Of a stretch of DNA of 64,000 bases, positions 8,391 through 17,956 are shown one piece after another (position 1 is the stretch's first letter; the number at the start of each line of letters is the position of its first letter). This DNA comes from Persephonella sp. IF05-L8 (GTDB taxonomy: Bacteria; Aquificota; Aquificia; Aquificales; Hydrogenothermaceae): assembly GCF_000703045.1 (NCBI RefSeq), contig NZ_JNLJ01000005.1, positions 473,023 to 537,022 on the forward strand. The letters are read 5' to 3'. Below the pieces are notes generated by a model that was not told where the DNA came from, made no database searches, and saw nothing but the letters and a program-made list of their open reading frames with translations. The position numbers and the translations under genes were made by a program.

Positions 8391-9260
8391 TCAAAATATT
8401 CCTGCTTTTTTTAGGAGTTTGTATCTTGTTGATTTTAGAGTTTTAAGGAGAATTTTGGTTTTTATTTTATCTCTATCAGAATTTAGCAAATAAAGGAGAT
8501 TTTCTTTTTCTTCTTTGGATAGTTCCCTTAGCATTCTTAGGTAAAAAATTATTCTTCTTTTATCCAGTCCCCATAGGTCATAAAAATATGAAAGTTGCCT
8601 TAAATCCTGAAATAAAAGGGACATTGCTTTTTTTATATCAGATTTTGAGGGTGTATTTTCCAATGCAAGCTTTACAGTTAGATATTCCTGAACGGTTTCT
8701 TTTAGATACTCTTTTAATCTTTTTATATTGTGCTGTTTTTGGTTTTCACAATCAATTTGAGGTTTTTCTTGAAGCAAATTTTCAAGCTGTTTAAGGCCTT
8801 TTTGATAAACTTCTTTTTGGAAAATAAAAATAGGAAAATTTTTGTATTCTCCTTCCCTATGATAATTATTGAAATCAAACCAGATTACATTCTTATTTCC
8901 AAAATAAACCATAAATTCAAAATCCCAGCAGCCAAAAACCTGACATGTGCAGGTTAATCCCTCTCCTATATGTTTTAATTTTTCGCCACAGTGGTTGTTA
9001 AGTTCTAAAAAATAGTATTCTGCATAGTTTGGCAAAAATTCATCATAAGGGGTTGGAAAGGTTTCCCTGTCTAAAATGTTATTCTCCATATCATACTCAT
9101 GGACATACTCTATTAGCTTTTTTCCGTTTAGATAAATATCAACCAGTCTTTGGAGTTCTTCTTCCGTAAACTCTCCTCTATCTATAACATCTGGAGAAAT
9201 ATACTTAAACTGAAAATCCTGAACATAGATTTTAGGTTTTTGATTTAAAATTTCCCACAT
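8391..9260 (-). CDS. hypothetical protein with Cys-rich core, 289 aa
   Basis: I do not recognise a named family. The ATG at 9260 is preferred over an upstream in-frame start at 9350 because the longer version would run 80 bases into hisC; the chosen start is five bases after the hisC stop, suggesting an operon. The central region contains CTCQVFGCWDF, then a W-F-D-F-N-N-Y-H-R-E-G-E-Y stretch and FIFQKEVY, which look like a conserved ligand- or metal-binding core. The C-terminal 120 residues are helical and very basic (KIKTKILLKTLKSTRYKLLKK). No signal peptide. Confidence 0.7.
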   Translation of the reverse strand: MWEILNQKPKIYVQDFQFKYISPDVIDRGEFTEEELQRLVDIYLNGKKLIEYVHEYDMENNILDRETFPTPYDEFLPNYAEYYFLELNNHCGEKLKHIGEGLTCTCQVFGCWDFEFMVYFGNKNVIWFDFNNYHREGEYKNFPIFIFQKEVYQKGLKQLENLLQEKPQIDCENQKQHNIKRLKEYLKETVQEYLTVKLALENTPSKSDIKKAMSLLFQDLRQLSYFYDLWGLDKRRIIFYLRMLRELSKEEKENLLYLLNSDRDKIKTKILLKTLKSTRYKLLKKAGIF

Positions 9261-9265
9261 TTTTT

Positions 9266-10318
9266 TTATTTTATCCTTTCCATAACCAGTCTTAATTTTT
9301 CTATAAATATCTGGTTTTCCTCTGGTTTTCCTATTGAAACCCTTAAGCAATCTTCCATATAAGGCAGGTGTGACATATTTCTAACAAGGACACCTTCCTG
9401 AATTAACATTGAATGAACGAGATTTCCATCAGGAACTTTTATTAAGAAAAAGTTTGCATCTGAAGGGTAAACTTTGATATTTTCTATTTTGGATATCTCT
9501 TTCATTAATTTTTCTCTTTCCTGCTTTATTATTTGAATTTGCTCTTTTATGACCTCTCTACCTTCTCTTAAAACTATTTTTCCTATTACCTGTGTAGGAT
9601 ATGTAATATTAAAAGGTGGTCTTACCCTGTCCAGTAATGAAGCAATTTCCTCATTTGCAATTAAAACCCCTAATCTTATACCCGCCAGACCTATTTTTGA
9701 CATTGTTCTAAGAACAACAATATTCTCAGAAGATAGAGCTTCTTTCACAAAATCCTCTTTATCAGAAAAATCTATATAAGCCTCATCTACAGCAGTAAAA
9801 ACATTTTGTTTAGCAACATATTTAATAAGCTCTTTATCAAAACTATTTCCTGTTGGATTATTAGGAGAAGCAAAAAAGGCAAGCACTGGAGAGTAAGACA
9901 ACCCCTTGTCTATATTTTCTTTTTCAAGCTGGAAATTATCATCAAGGGGAAACTCAACTTTAGGCCTTGTTAATATATCGGCCGATACCTGATACATAGG
10001 AAATGTTGGAACAGGGTACATAACAGGCTGTTTAATATCCCCAACCACAGTAACAAGCAGATGAATTAATTCATCTGAACCATTTCCAAGGACAAGATTT
10101 TCAGGTTTCACCCCATAAAAATCGGCCATTACTTCCTTTAATTCCTGTGAAGTTGGGTCAGGATATCTATTGAAAGGAATTTTTTTGACTTCACCACCTA
10201 TTTTTTCTTTAAGCCATTCTGGAAGTTCAAACGGCATTTCATTTGAAGAAAGTTTTATTTTACACGGCGTTGTTTCTGTTTTGTAACTTTTGAAATTTTT
10301 TAGTCTGTCTAAAAACAT
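9266..10318 (-). CDS. hisC: histidinol-phosphate aminotransferase
   Basis: HisC is a PLP enzyme converting imidazole-acetol phosphate and glutamate to histidinol phosphate. The sequence shows KLSSNEMPF near residue 22, NRYPDPTSQELK near 50, GNGSDELIH near 80, FASPNNPTG near 150 and the PLP-lysine segment RTMSKIGLAGIRLG near 210. The start at 10318 (350 aa) is chosen because GGAGG lies five bases before it; the frame stays open to 10372 but that extension has no ribosome-binding site. No other his genes are nearby, so histidine genes are scattered, as is usual in Aquificota. Confidence 0.95.
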   Translation of the reverse strand: MFLDRLKNFKSYKTETTPCKIKLSSNEMPFELPEWLKEKIGGEVKKIPFNRYPDPTSQELKEVMADFYGVKPENLVLGNGSDELIHLLVTVVGDIKQPVMYPVPTFPMYQVSADILTRPKVEFPLDDNFQLEKENIDKGLSYSPVLAFFASPNNPTGNSFDKELIKYVAKQNVFTAVDEAYIDFSDKEDFVKEALSSENIVVLRTMSKIGLAGIRLGVLIANEEIASLLDRVRPPFNITYPTQVIGKIVLREGREVIKEQIQIIKQEREKLMKEISKIENIKVYPSDANFFLIKVPDGNLVHSMLIQEGVLVRNMSHLPYMEDCLRVSIGKPEENQIFIEKLRLVMERIK

Positions 10319-10418
10319 CCTGTCCTCCATTATAAACTCATTCAGATATATTATAATCATTGAGATTTGCAAATAATATGTTTTAGAATTGAAGAAGACT
10401 TATTGGAGGAGGTTTGCC

Positions 10419-11654
10419 ATGAAAAAGATATCATTAGCAATGGCAGGGCTTTTAATCAGTTATACAGCTTTTGGTGCTGCATATAAAATTCCTGAACAGT
10501 CAACAAGAGCTATGGCTACTGCAGCAGCCTATTTTGCAAGTGCAAACCATGCAGACGCTGCATATTACAATCCTGCAGCAATGAGCTGGCTTGAAAATAA
10601 AACCTTAACAGAACTGGGAATAAAATATATCTATTTGCCCAGAATAAATTTTGAAGGATATGCAAGAGACCAGATAACAAATGTCTTTTTTATATCTAAT
10701 GCTAAAACTGTAAAAGAAGAATTTGTTATTCCATATTTTCACATGGTAATACCTTCTACAAACAACCTGAGATTTGGATTTTCTTTTACAACTCCATTTG
10801 GATTATCAAAAAGATGGTCTTCAGACTTACAAAAACAAACAGCAGAAGAATTTACACTAAAAGTATTTGAATTTGATACAACCGCGGCATATAAAGTAAA
10901 TCATGCTCTTTCTCTGGGAGCAGGTTTAAGAACAGTTTATGCTTCTGGAAAGATAAAAGCTGTTAGAGAACCTGGTTATCGCCTTCGCCTTAGTGGAGAA
11001 AGTGGACTTACATTCGGATATCTGATATCTGCTGCACTTAACTTTGAAAAAGTAAAAATTGCAACTATTTATAAATCTGAAATAAAGCCTAAAATAGATG
11101 GTCAGGCTACAGGGAATGTTTTAATCCCAGAGCCTATTCCAACGGTATATCCTATTTCCTCTGAAGGTAGCGTAAAAGTTGTACTACCTGCAGAATGGAG
11201 ACTTGGAATTTCTTATACTCCAATACCATCAACAACATTTGACCTTACATATGAAATAACCTTCTGGGGAAGATATAAAAAATTAGATTTTAATTTTGAT
11301 GACCCTGTTGCAGAAGCGACTTTAGGTCAACCTAAAGATAAATACTGGCATGATAGCAAAACAATAAGATTAGGTGTTCAGCATAAATTTAACGAGAAAT
11401 TCACAGGAATGGCAGGTATAGCTTATGATGAAACACCCATCCCTCAAAAAACATTAGGTTTTGAGCTACCTGATGCAAACGGTTGGATATTCTCTCTGGG
11501 TGGTTTATGGACACCAACAAATAATCTTGAGGTAGGACTGGCATATCTTTATGTAACGAAGATTGATAGAAACGTCTATAACGAAAACATAGAAGGAAAA
11601 TTCTCTGATATGACTGCCCATCTGGTAAATTTATCAATAGGATATAAATTTTAG
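10419..11654 (+). CDS. fadL: outer-membrane FadL/TodX-type hydrophobic-compound channel
   Basis: 411 residues with a signal peptide (KKISLAMAGLLISYTAFG, cleavage near residue 19). The N-terminus of the mature protein has the FadL hatch motif SANHADAAYYNPAAMSWL, in which the NPA turn is diagnostic. The rest alternates as amphipathic beta strands and ends in an aromatic residue (NLSIGYKF), as outer-membrane barrels do. FadL proteins admit long-chain fatty acids or other hydrophobic molecules. The ATG at 10419 has GGAGGAGG upstream. Nine bases after its stop comes an acyl-CoA synthetase gene, giving a coherent uptake-and-activation pair. Confidence 0.9.
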   Translation: MKKISLAMAGLLISYTAFGAAYKIPEQSTRAMATAAAYFASANHADAAYYNPAAMSWLENKTLTELGIKYIYLPRINFEGYARDQITNVFFISNAKTVKEEFVIPYFHMVIPSTNNLRFGFSFTTPFGLSKRWSSDLQKQTAEEFTLKVFEFDTTAAYKVNHALSLGAGLRTVYASGKIKAVREPGYRLRLSGESGLTFGYLISAALNFEKVKIATIYKSEIKPKIDGQATGNVLIPEPIPTVYPISSEGSVKVVLPAEWRLGISYTPIPSTTFDLTYEITFWGRYKKLDFNFDDPVAEATLGQPKDKYWHDSKTIRLGVQHKFNEKFTGMAGIAYDETPIPQKTLGFELPDANGWIFSLGGLWTPTNNLEVGLAYLYVTKIDRNVYNENIEGKFSDMTAHLVNLSIGYKF

Positions 11655-11663
11655 GAGTTAGAG

Positions 11664-13223
11664 ATGGAGAGAACATATCCCTTTCAGAACTTCTATCAGC
11701 TAATAGAAAAAAATGCAAAAAAATATGGAAAAAAGCCTGCCATATTTGAGGACAACCTGAAAATCACTCATTCACAGCTTAAGCATTATGTTGATTCATT
11801 TGCCAGATATCTGGAATTATCCGCCGGTATTCAAAAAGGCGACCATGTTGCAATATTAATGCAAAACTCAAAGGAGTTTATAATTGCTTTACTTGCTATT
11901 ACCAAATTAGGTGCGGTTGCAATACCGGTAAATACATTTCTAAAAAAGAATGAAATTGAATACATACTTGACCATAGCGACTCAAAACTGCTGATAACAC
12001 AGGAGAAATTCCAGAAAGAGCTGACAGATATCTTCCAGAATACTAAAGTTCAAAAAATAATCTGGGCAGGAGAGTACAAAAATTTTGACCAGAAAAATCT
12101 TCCCTTTGATGAAGGACTTTCAATGGAAGATTATGAGCATATACAGCCACAGGGAAATCTTGATGATGTCGCCATAATGGTTTATACCTCAGGAACAACA
12201 GGGAAGCCAAAAGGTGTAATGCTAACCTACAAAAATATATTTTCAAACCTTATAAATGTAGAAGAGCTCTTTAAACTCTCCCATAAAGACAGATTTATAG
12301 TCTATCTTCCTATGTTCCACACCTTCACATTGACAGCAACTGTTTTGCTGCCGCTTTATGTTGGGTCAGCTATCGTCGTTATAAAATCCATACTTCCATT
12401 TTCAAATATTTTGAAGCAAACTCTCCTGAAGAGAGTTACCATTTTTATGGGGGTTCCAGAAGTTTATAACGCTTTATCAAAGGCCAAACTCCCATGGTAT
12501 TTCATGTGGTTTAATAAGCTCAGAGTTTTCGTATCAGGAGCAGCTCCATTACCTGAAGCAACTCTGAAAAGAATGAGAGAAAAGTTCCCTAAAGTCCCAT
12601 TATTAGAAGGATATGGCCTCTCAGAAGCTTCACCGGTAGTATCAATAAACAGACTGGAAAAACAAAAACCCCTTTCTGTAGGACCTCCGCTGCCTGATTA
12701 TCAGGTGAAGATTGTAGATGACGAACTTATGGAGCTTCCTGTAGGAGAGATAGGAGAAATCATAGTAAAAGGCGACAATGTAATGAAAGGGTATTATAAA
12801 GACCTTACAGCCACAGAAGAAACAGTGATAAACGGCTGGTTACTCACAGGAGACTTAGGTTATGTAGATGAAGAAGGATATATATATATTGTTGATAGGA
12901 AAAAAGACCTGATAATTTCAAAAGGTATCAATATTTATCCCCGTGAAATAGAAGAAGCCCTAATGTCCCACCCTGAGATTGAGGAAGCCGCCGTAGTAGG
13001 CAAAAAAGACGAAACACAGGGTGAAATTCCTGTTGCATTTATTAAATTAGTAGAAGGTTCAAATCTCACAGAAAAAGAAATCAGGAACTACCTGAAAGAT
13101 AAGTTAGCCAATTATAAAATCCCAAAACTGTTTTACTTTGTGGAAGATATGCCAAGAAATGCCACAGGTAAAATACTCAAAAGAGTTCTGAGGGAAAAAG
13201 TAAATAAAGGCGAATTCGATTAA
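11664..13223 (+). CDS. fadD: long-chain acyl-CoA synthetase (AMP-binding)
   Basis: 519-residue adenylate-forming enzyme: A3 motif YTSGTTGKPKGV near residue 172, GYGLSEASPV near 317, TGDLGYVDEEGYI near 395, and the C-terminal lysine motif PRNATGKILKRVL at the end. It activates a carboxylic acid, most likely a fatty acid, to its CoA thioester at the inner membrane face. Nine bases separate it from fadL. No beta-oxidation genes follow in the window, so the product may feed phospholipid synthesis or membrane remodelling instead of catabolism. Substrate chain length cannot be read from sequence. Confidence 0.9.
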   Translation: MERTYPFQNFYQLIEKNAKKYGKKPAIFEDNLKITHSQLKHYVDSFARYLELSAGIQKGDHVAILMQNSKEFIIALLAITKLGAVAIPVNTFLKKNEIEYILDHSDSKLLITQEKFQKELTDIFQNTKVQKIIWAGEYKNFDQKNLPFDEGLSMEDYEHIQPQGNLDDVAIMVYTSGTTGKPKGVMLTYKNIFSNLINVEELFKLSHKDRFIVYLPMFHTFTLTATVLLPLYVGSAIVVIKSILPFSNILKQTLLKRVTIFMGVPEVYNALSKAKLPWYFMWFNKLRVFVSGAAPLPEATLKRMREKFPKVPLLEGYGLSEASPVVSINRLEKQKPLSVGPPLPDYQVKIVDDELMELPVGEIGEIIVKGDNVMKGYYKDLTATEETVINGWLLTGDLGYVDEEGYIYIVDRKKDLIISKGINIYPREIEEALMSHPEIEEAAVVGKKDETQGEIPVAFIKLVEGSNLTEKEIRNYLKDKLANYKIPKLFYFVEDMPRNATGKILKRVLREKVNKGEFD

Positions 13224-13278
13224 TTTTTCCCTCTAAATAATACGAAAAAGTAAAAAATAACTGTTTCAGGGTATAAAA

Positions 13279-16200
13279 ATGTCAGGAGCTTATATTGATA
13301 GGATAAATGTTTATGGATTTAAATCCTATGGAAACCGCAGGCTATCTATTCCTGTAGGTAATGGCTTTGTTGGAATAGTTGGGCCCAACGGTTCAGGTAA
13401 AAGTAATATAGGAGATGCCATTGTTTTTGCCCTTGGTCTTGCTACTGCAAAATCAATGAGAGCCCTGAAACTATCTGACCTGATTTTTTCATCAAGAGGA
13501 AAATCAGCCGAATATGCAGAAGTTGAAGTGATTTTCAAAAATGAAGGAGCATTCCCTTTAAATGATGAAGAAGTATCAATTTACAGAAAAGTAGAACACA
13601 ACGGAAAATCAACATATAAAATAAATGGCAGACCTGCCAAACAATACGAAGTAGAGGAGCTCCTCTCCTATGCCGGAATACCAAAGCAGGGCTACAACAT
13701 TGTTACTCAGGGAGATATATTCAAATTTATCAAAATGACCCCTTCAGAAAGAAGAGACCTCCTTAGCGAGATAGCAGGTATCACAGAATACGAAGAAAGA
13801 AAAGAAAAAGCCCTGAAAGACCTTGAAGAAACAGAAGAAAAAATCTCATCTGCAAAACTTATTTTAAAAGAAGTCAAATCAAACCTTAAAAGACTTGAAG
13901 AAGAGAGGGAAAACGCACTTCTTGCTTCTCAGTTAGAGGAAAAAATCAAAGAGATACAGGAAAAAATAAAAGGAGTAAAGCTATATTTTCTCTTAACAGA
14001 GCAGGAGAAGGCTCTACAGGAGTTAGAAAAAGTAGAAAATAGAATAAACCAGTTATATCTGGATAAAGAAAGCTCCATAGAAAAACAAAAAGAAAAGATA
14101 TCCCAGATTAAAGAACTGGAAAATAAACTAAATGAATTACAAAAATCCCTTTTACCGGTTAAAGAAAAAGAAGGAGCAATTACATCACAAATAAGACACC
14201 TTAACGAAAAGAAATCAGAGATAGAAGAGCAACTTCAGGAGCTTCAGGAACTTCTAAAAGAACTGGCCAAGGAAAAGGAAGAAAAAGTAAAAGAAGTAAT
14301 CCAGCTTGAAGAAGAAATAAAAAATCTAAAAAGAAAACTCCCAGAAATAAAAAGAGAACTTGAGGAAGCAGAAAAAGAGTTAGAAGAAAAAAATAAAAAA
14401 CTAAAAGAGATTGAGATAGGTGGTTCAAAAGCAAAACTTGACCTTGGACAGATAGAAAAGGAAGAAAAAGAGCTTAAAGAAAAACAGGGATATCTCCACA
14501 AAGAAAAACTCCATCTTGAAATGGAATTAACAAGACTACAGGAAAAAATAGAAAGTTACAGACAGGAAATAGAACAACTTACAGAGGAATTAGAAGGCCT
14601 GAGAAAATCAAAAGGAAATATAAAAAACTTTGTGGATACACAGGAAAGAAAAATAAGAGGTCTGCAAAGTGAACTCCAGAGATTAAAAATCAGAAAAGAA
14701 ACCCTTACAAAAAAACTAAAAGAAAACAGGGAAAAAATAGAACAAAACTTCCAGAGGCTTGCCCAGATTTTAGCCCAGCTTTCCCAGATTAGAGAAGATA
14801 AAGTAATGACACTAATCAGAGATGTAAAAGGTGTTTACGGACAGGTTGCAGACCTGATAGGGGTAAAAGACCCAGAGCTAACAACAGCTATAGAAGCGGC
14901 AGCCGGTGGAAGATTAAAAAATATTGTTGTTGAAGATGACAAGGTTGCAGAAGAATGCATAAGAATACTAAAGCAAAACAAAGCAGGAAAAGCAACATTT
15001 ATACCCTTAAATAGAATTAGAGTTCAGCAAGCTACAAAGCCACCATTAATGAGAGGTGTTATCGGACTTGCAGCAGATTTTGTTGAGTATAGCAAAGATA
15101 TAGAAAAAGCTATTAAATACGTTTTTGGTGAAACAGTCATAGTAGAAAACTTTGATGCTGCCAGAACACTGGGAATTGGAACATTCAGAATGGTAACCCT
15201 TGAAGGTGATATTTTTGAAAAAAGCGGAACAATTACAGGTGGAGCAGACAAACACAAAGGAGCTTCTCTGGGTAGAGGAACACTGGAACAGGAAAAAATC
15301 AGGCTGGAAAAAGAAGACGACAGACTGAAAAAAGAAGAAGAAATGATGGAAGAGGAGTTGAAAAAAATAGACCAGAAAATAGCTTTAACAGAAAAAGAGT
15401 TATACCAGCTCCAGACAGAAAGCCAGAATGTTCTTGAAAGAAACAGAGAAATAGAAGAAAAAATCCAGCAAAATGTTTCCAGAATAAATATCCTTGAAGA
15501 AGAAATAATGAACTTGAAGAAAAAACAGCTTGATATAGAAAATAAATTAGATGTTGCCAACAGGCATCTTACAGAGGTAGAAAGACAAATTCAGGCTGTT
15601 GAAGGAAGAAAAAAAGAAATCTTAGAAAAAATGGAAAGTGAAGGACTTCATAAACTTAGAAAAGAATGGGAAGAAGCTACACAAAAGGTTTATTCACTCA
15701 GGGAAAAGAAAAATGAACTTGAAAACCAGATTGAAAAATTAACAGACAGACTGGAAAACAGTCTGAAGGTAAGAATATTCCAGATTGAAAATGAGAAACT
15801 CAAAACAGAGGACAGCATAAAACTAAAACAAAAACAGATTGAAGAGATAAAATCCCAGATTGAACAGCTTAGTAATGAGCTGTCTAATCTGTGGAAAGGC
15901 CTGAAAGAAAAAGAAAAAGAAAGGGATACTCTCCTTGAGAAGATAGAAACCTTCAAAGAAGAGCTTAAAATCCTCAGATATGAGGAAGAAAATATAAACA
16001 AAGAAATCACATATCTGCTGGAAGACAAAGGAAAATATGAACAAAAGGTTGAAGACCTAAAAGAAGAATTAATGCTCCTGAAAGAAGAGTATGACGGAGA
16101 AGCAATAGAAGGAGATTTAAAACAACTGGAAAAAGAGCTTAGAGAGTATCAGGAAAAGAGACAACAGATTGGTGCAGTCAACCAGAAAGCACTGGAAGAT

Positions 16201-16767
16201 TACGAAGAAATAAAAGAAAGATACGAAGACCTTAGCCAGAAATTAAAAGTTCTTATAGACGAGAAAAAATCAATAGAAGAACTTATTGAAAACCTTGAGC
16301 AAAAGAAAATACAGGCATTTATGGAAGTATATGAAGCAGTTAACAAAAATCTTGGAAAAATATTCAAAAGATTATCCCCTGGTGGAAAGGCTTACCTTGA
16401 AATAGAAAATGAAGAAGACCCACTTTCAGGTGGGATACTCCTGAAAGCAAGACCAAGAGGAAAAGATGTCAAAAGACTGGAAATCATGTCAGGTGGGGAA
16501 AAAACATTAACAGCACTTGCATTCCTGTTTGCAGTTCAGCAGTATAGACCTGCCCCATTTTATTACTTTGATGAGGTTGATGCCCACCTTGATGATGCAA
16601 ATGCCAGAAAAATAGCAGAACTGATGAAAGAACTATCCCAGGAAGCCCAGTTTATAGTGGTTACCCTCAGAGATACAATGGCATCTTATGCAGATAGATT
16701 ACTTGGAGTATCTGCAAGAGAAGGAATATCAAATGTATACAGCCTTGAACTTGCAGAAGTATTATAA
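13279..16767 (+). CDS. smc: chromosome segregation protein SMC
   Basis: 1162 residues with all SMC parts: Walker A GPNGSGKS at 35-42, two long coiled coils (about 170-500 and 670-1020), the hinge between them (KGVYGQVADLIGV to FEKSGTITGGADKH), the ABC signature IMSGGEKTLTALAF and Walker B FYYFDEVDAHLDD near residue 1095. SMC dimers with ScpA/ScpB extrude DNA loops and separate sister chromosomes. scpA/scpB are not adjacent. The ribosome-binding site is weak (CAGGG, 10 bases upstream). A small GTPase follows after 15 bases. Confidence 0.97.
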   Translation: MSGAYIDRINVYGFKSYGNRRLSIPVGNGFVGIVGPNGSGKSNIGDAIVFALGLATAKSMRALKLSDLIFSSRGKSAEYAEVEVIFKNEGAFPLNDEEVSIYRKVEHNGKSTYKINGRPAKQYEVEELLSYAGIPKQGYNIVTQGDIFKFIKMTPSERRDLLSEIAGITEYEERKEKALKDLEETEEKISSAKLILKEVKSNLKRLEEERENALLASQLEEKIKEIQEKIKGVKLYFLLTEQEKALQELEKVENRINQLYLDKESSIEKQKEKISQIKELENKLNELQKSLLPVKEKEGAITSQIRHLNEKKSEIEEQLQELQELLKELAKEKEEKVKEVIQLEEEIKNLKRKLPEIKRELEEAEKELEEKNKKLKEIEIGGSKAKLDLGQIEKEEKELKEKQGYLHKEKLHLEMELTRLQEKIESYRQEIEQLTEELEGLRKSKGNIKNFVDTQERKIRGLQSELQRLKIRKETLTKKLKENREKIEQNFQRLAQILAQLSQIREDKVMTLIRDVKGVYGQVADLIGVKDPELTTAIEAAAGGRLKNIVVEDDKVAEECIRILKQNKAGKATFIPLNRIRVQQATKPPLMRGVIGLAADFVEYSKDIEKAIKYVFGETVIVENFDAARTLGIGTFRMVTLEGDIFEKSGTITGGADKHKGASLGRGTLEQEKIRLEKEDDRLKKEEEMMEEELKKIDQKIALTEKELYQLQTESQNVLERNREIEEKIQQNVSRINILEEEIMNLKKKQLDIENKLDVANRHLTEVERQIQAVEGRKKEILEKMESEGLHKLRKEWEEATQKVYSLREKKNELENQIEKLTDRLENSLKVRIFQIENEKLKTEDSIKLKQKQIEEIKSQIEQLSNELSNLWKGLKEKEKERDTLLEKIETFKEELKILRYEEENINKEITYLLEDKGKYEQKVEDLKEELMLLKEEYDGEAIEGDLKQLEKELREYQEKRQQIGAVNQKALEDYEEIKERYEDLSQKLKVLIDEKKSIEELIENLEQKKIQAFMEVYEAVNKNLGKIFKRLSPGGKAYLEIENEEDPLSGGILLKARPRGKDVKRLEIMSGGEKTLTALAFLFAVQQYRPAPFYYFDEVDAHLDDANARKIAELMKELSQEAQFIVVTLRDTMASYADRLLGVSAREGISNVYSLELAEVL

Positions 16768-16782
16768 GAAAGGGAGGGAATT

Positions 16783-17304
16783 ATGGAGCTAAAAATTTTG
16801 GTTACCGGTGCATTTGCCGCAGGAAAAACACAATTTATAAATACGATTACTGGTGATGCTGTTAAAACAGAAGTCCAGCTATCCCAGAAAACAGAAAAAC
16901 TGCAGAAAGATAAAACCACCGTTGCAATGGATTACGGAAAAATTGAGATAAACGGCACAAAAATACATCTTTTTGGAACACCTGGACAGGATAGATTTGA
17001 TTTTATGCTTGAGATTTTAAGCCAGCATAAAGACGGTGCTGTAATTATTTTAGATAGCACCAATCCTGAAAGTATTCTTCAAACAAGAAAATTTATTGAT
17101 TTTATCAAAAAGACAGGAAAACCTTTTATAGTTGCATGCAATAAGCAAGACTTAGAAAACAGCCTATCCACAGAAAAAATAGCACAAATACTTGGATTAC
17201 CACCAGGTATTGTTAAGCCTTTAGTTGCAAAGGATAAAAATAGTTGCCTTAAGCTATTAACAGAATTCTATGGTCTCTTGAGTTATAACAAAAAAGTGGC
17301 ATAG
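16783..17304 (+). CDS. MglA-like small Ras-superfamily GTPase
   Basis: 173 residues: P-loop GAFAAGKT at 9-16, a conserved Thr in DKTTVAMDYG (switch I), GTPGQDRF (G3) near residue 66 and NKQD (G4) near 122. This matches the bacterial COG2229 group related to MglA/Arf GTPases, where switch 3 has TPGQ instead of DTAG. These proteins often act with roadblock/LC7 proteins in polarity or motility, but no roadblock gene is adjacent. Its place 15 bases after smc, with a GGGAGGG ribosome-binding site, suggests co-expression with SMC. Function is not established. Confidence 0.88.
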   Translation: MELKILVTGAFAAGKTQFINTITGDAVKTEVQLSQKTEKLQKDKTTVAMDYGKIEINGTKIHLFGTPGQDRFDFMLEILSQHKDGAVIILDSTNPESILQTRKFIDFIKKTGKPFIVACNKQDLENSLSTEKIAQILGLPPGIVKPLVAKDKNSCLKLLTEFYGLLSYNKKVA

Positions 17305-17309
17305 GAATA

Positions 17310-17334
17310 TTCTTATTTGAGTAAAAAATAAGAA
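17310..17334. terminator. AT-rich hairpin between convergent genes
   Basis: TTCTTATTT (17310-17318) pairs with AAATAAGAA (17326-17334). It lies at the convergence of the GTPase gene and the lipid-kinase-like gene and includes the latter's stop. The stem is almost GC-free, so at high growth temperature its function is doubtful. Confidence 0.35.
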
Positions 17335-17897
17335 CATACTCCTGATAATACTGGTATAAGGAGATTATCATCCAGAAACCATTTATTTGAATTTGAAAAG
17401 TTTTCCACCAGAGCTATAAAAATAGAGATTATAACTGCGTAATTTATGGGAATAATTAAAGTTAAAGCCATAGCATTTAATACCACTCCACCCAGTGTTC
17501 CTTCCAGACTTTTACCCCACGGGAATTTATGTTTTCCAAAAAGCAGACCAAAAATTGTGGCAAAACCATCATAAACAGCAGTGGAGATAATACTTATCTG
17601 GAGTATTTTTTCATCAAAAATCAGTGAAGATATCAGCATACCAATTGCCAGAGAAAAAGCTTGTCTGGCAGGCATTTTCAGGTTTTTATCCCTTTCAACC
17701 CATTCGATTATCTGCCAGAACCAGAGGGTAAATCTGTTTTTTATTTTGAAATAAGAAATAGGGAAAATCACCACAAGCATCAAAGCCATTAAAATAGTAA
17801 TAGAATACCTTCCCCACAGATAAAGGGGAACAAGCAAAAACAGTATTGATACTACATGAAATATTTTTCTACTGATTTCCAGTCTTAAATTTCTCAT
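17313..17897 (-). CDS. membrane CTP-dependent lipid kinase-like protein (dolichol/phytol kinase family)
   Basis: 194 residues with about six hydrophobic spans. It opens with LEISRKIFHV and contains YDGFATIFGLLFGKHKFPWGKSLEGTLGG near residues 108-136, both typical of the family containing yeast Dgk1/Sec59 and plant phytol kinase, which use CTP to phosphorylate prenols or diacylglycerol in the membrane. Substrate in bacteria is unproven; automated annotation often calls such proteins phosphatidate cytidylyltransferase. It is divergent from rpe and convergent with the GTPase gene. Confidence 0.8.
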   Translation of the reverse strand: MRNLRLEISRKIFHVVSILFLLVPLYLWGRYSITILMALMLVVIFPISYFKIKNRFTLWFWQIIEWVERDKNLKMPARQAFSLAIGMLISSLIFDEKILQISIISTAVYDGFATIFGLLFGKHKFPWGKSLEGTLGGVVLNAMALTLIIPINYAVIISIFIALVENFSNSNKWFLDDNLLIPVLSGVCSYFLLK

Positions 17898-17956
17898 ATT
17901 TTTCCCCTGAATATATATGCTAATATTTTTATGGAATTTTTTTAAGGAGGACAGAC

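Noticed and set aside
9261-9350. Longer N-terminus for the unknown gene downstream of hisC
   Set aside because: It would overlap the hisC coding end by about 80 bases and has no ribosome-binding site; the ATG at 9260 is a better start.
10319-10372. Longer HisC start
   Set aside because: The extension has no ribosome-binding site and the usual HisC N-terminus begins near 10318, where GGAGG lies correctly spaced.
13800-16300. Long minus-strand ORFs within smc
   Set aside because: They are Ser/Phe-rich shadows of the Lys/Glu coiled-coil codons on the plus strand.
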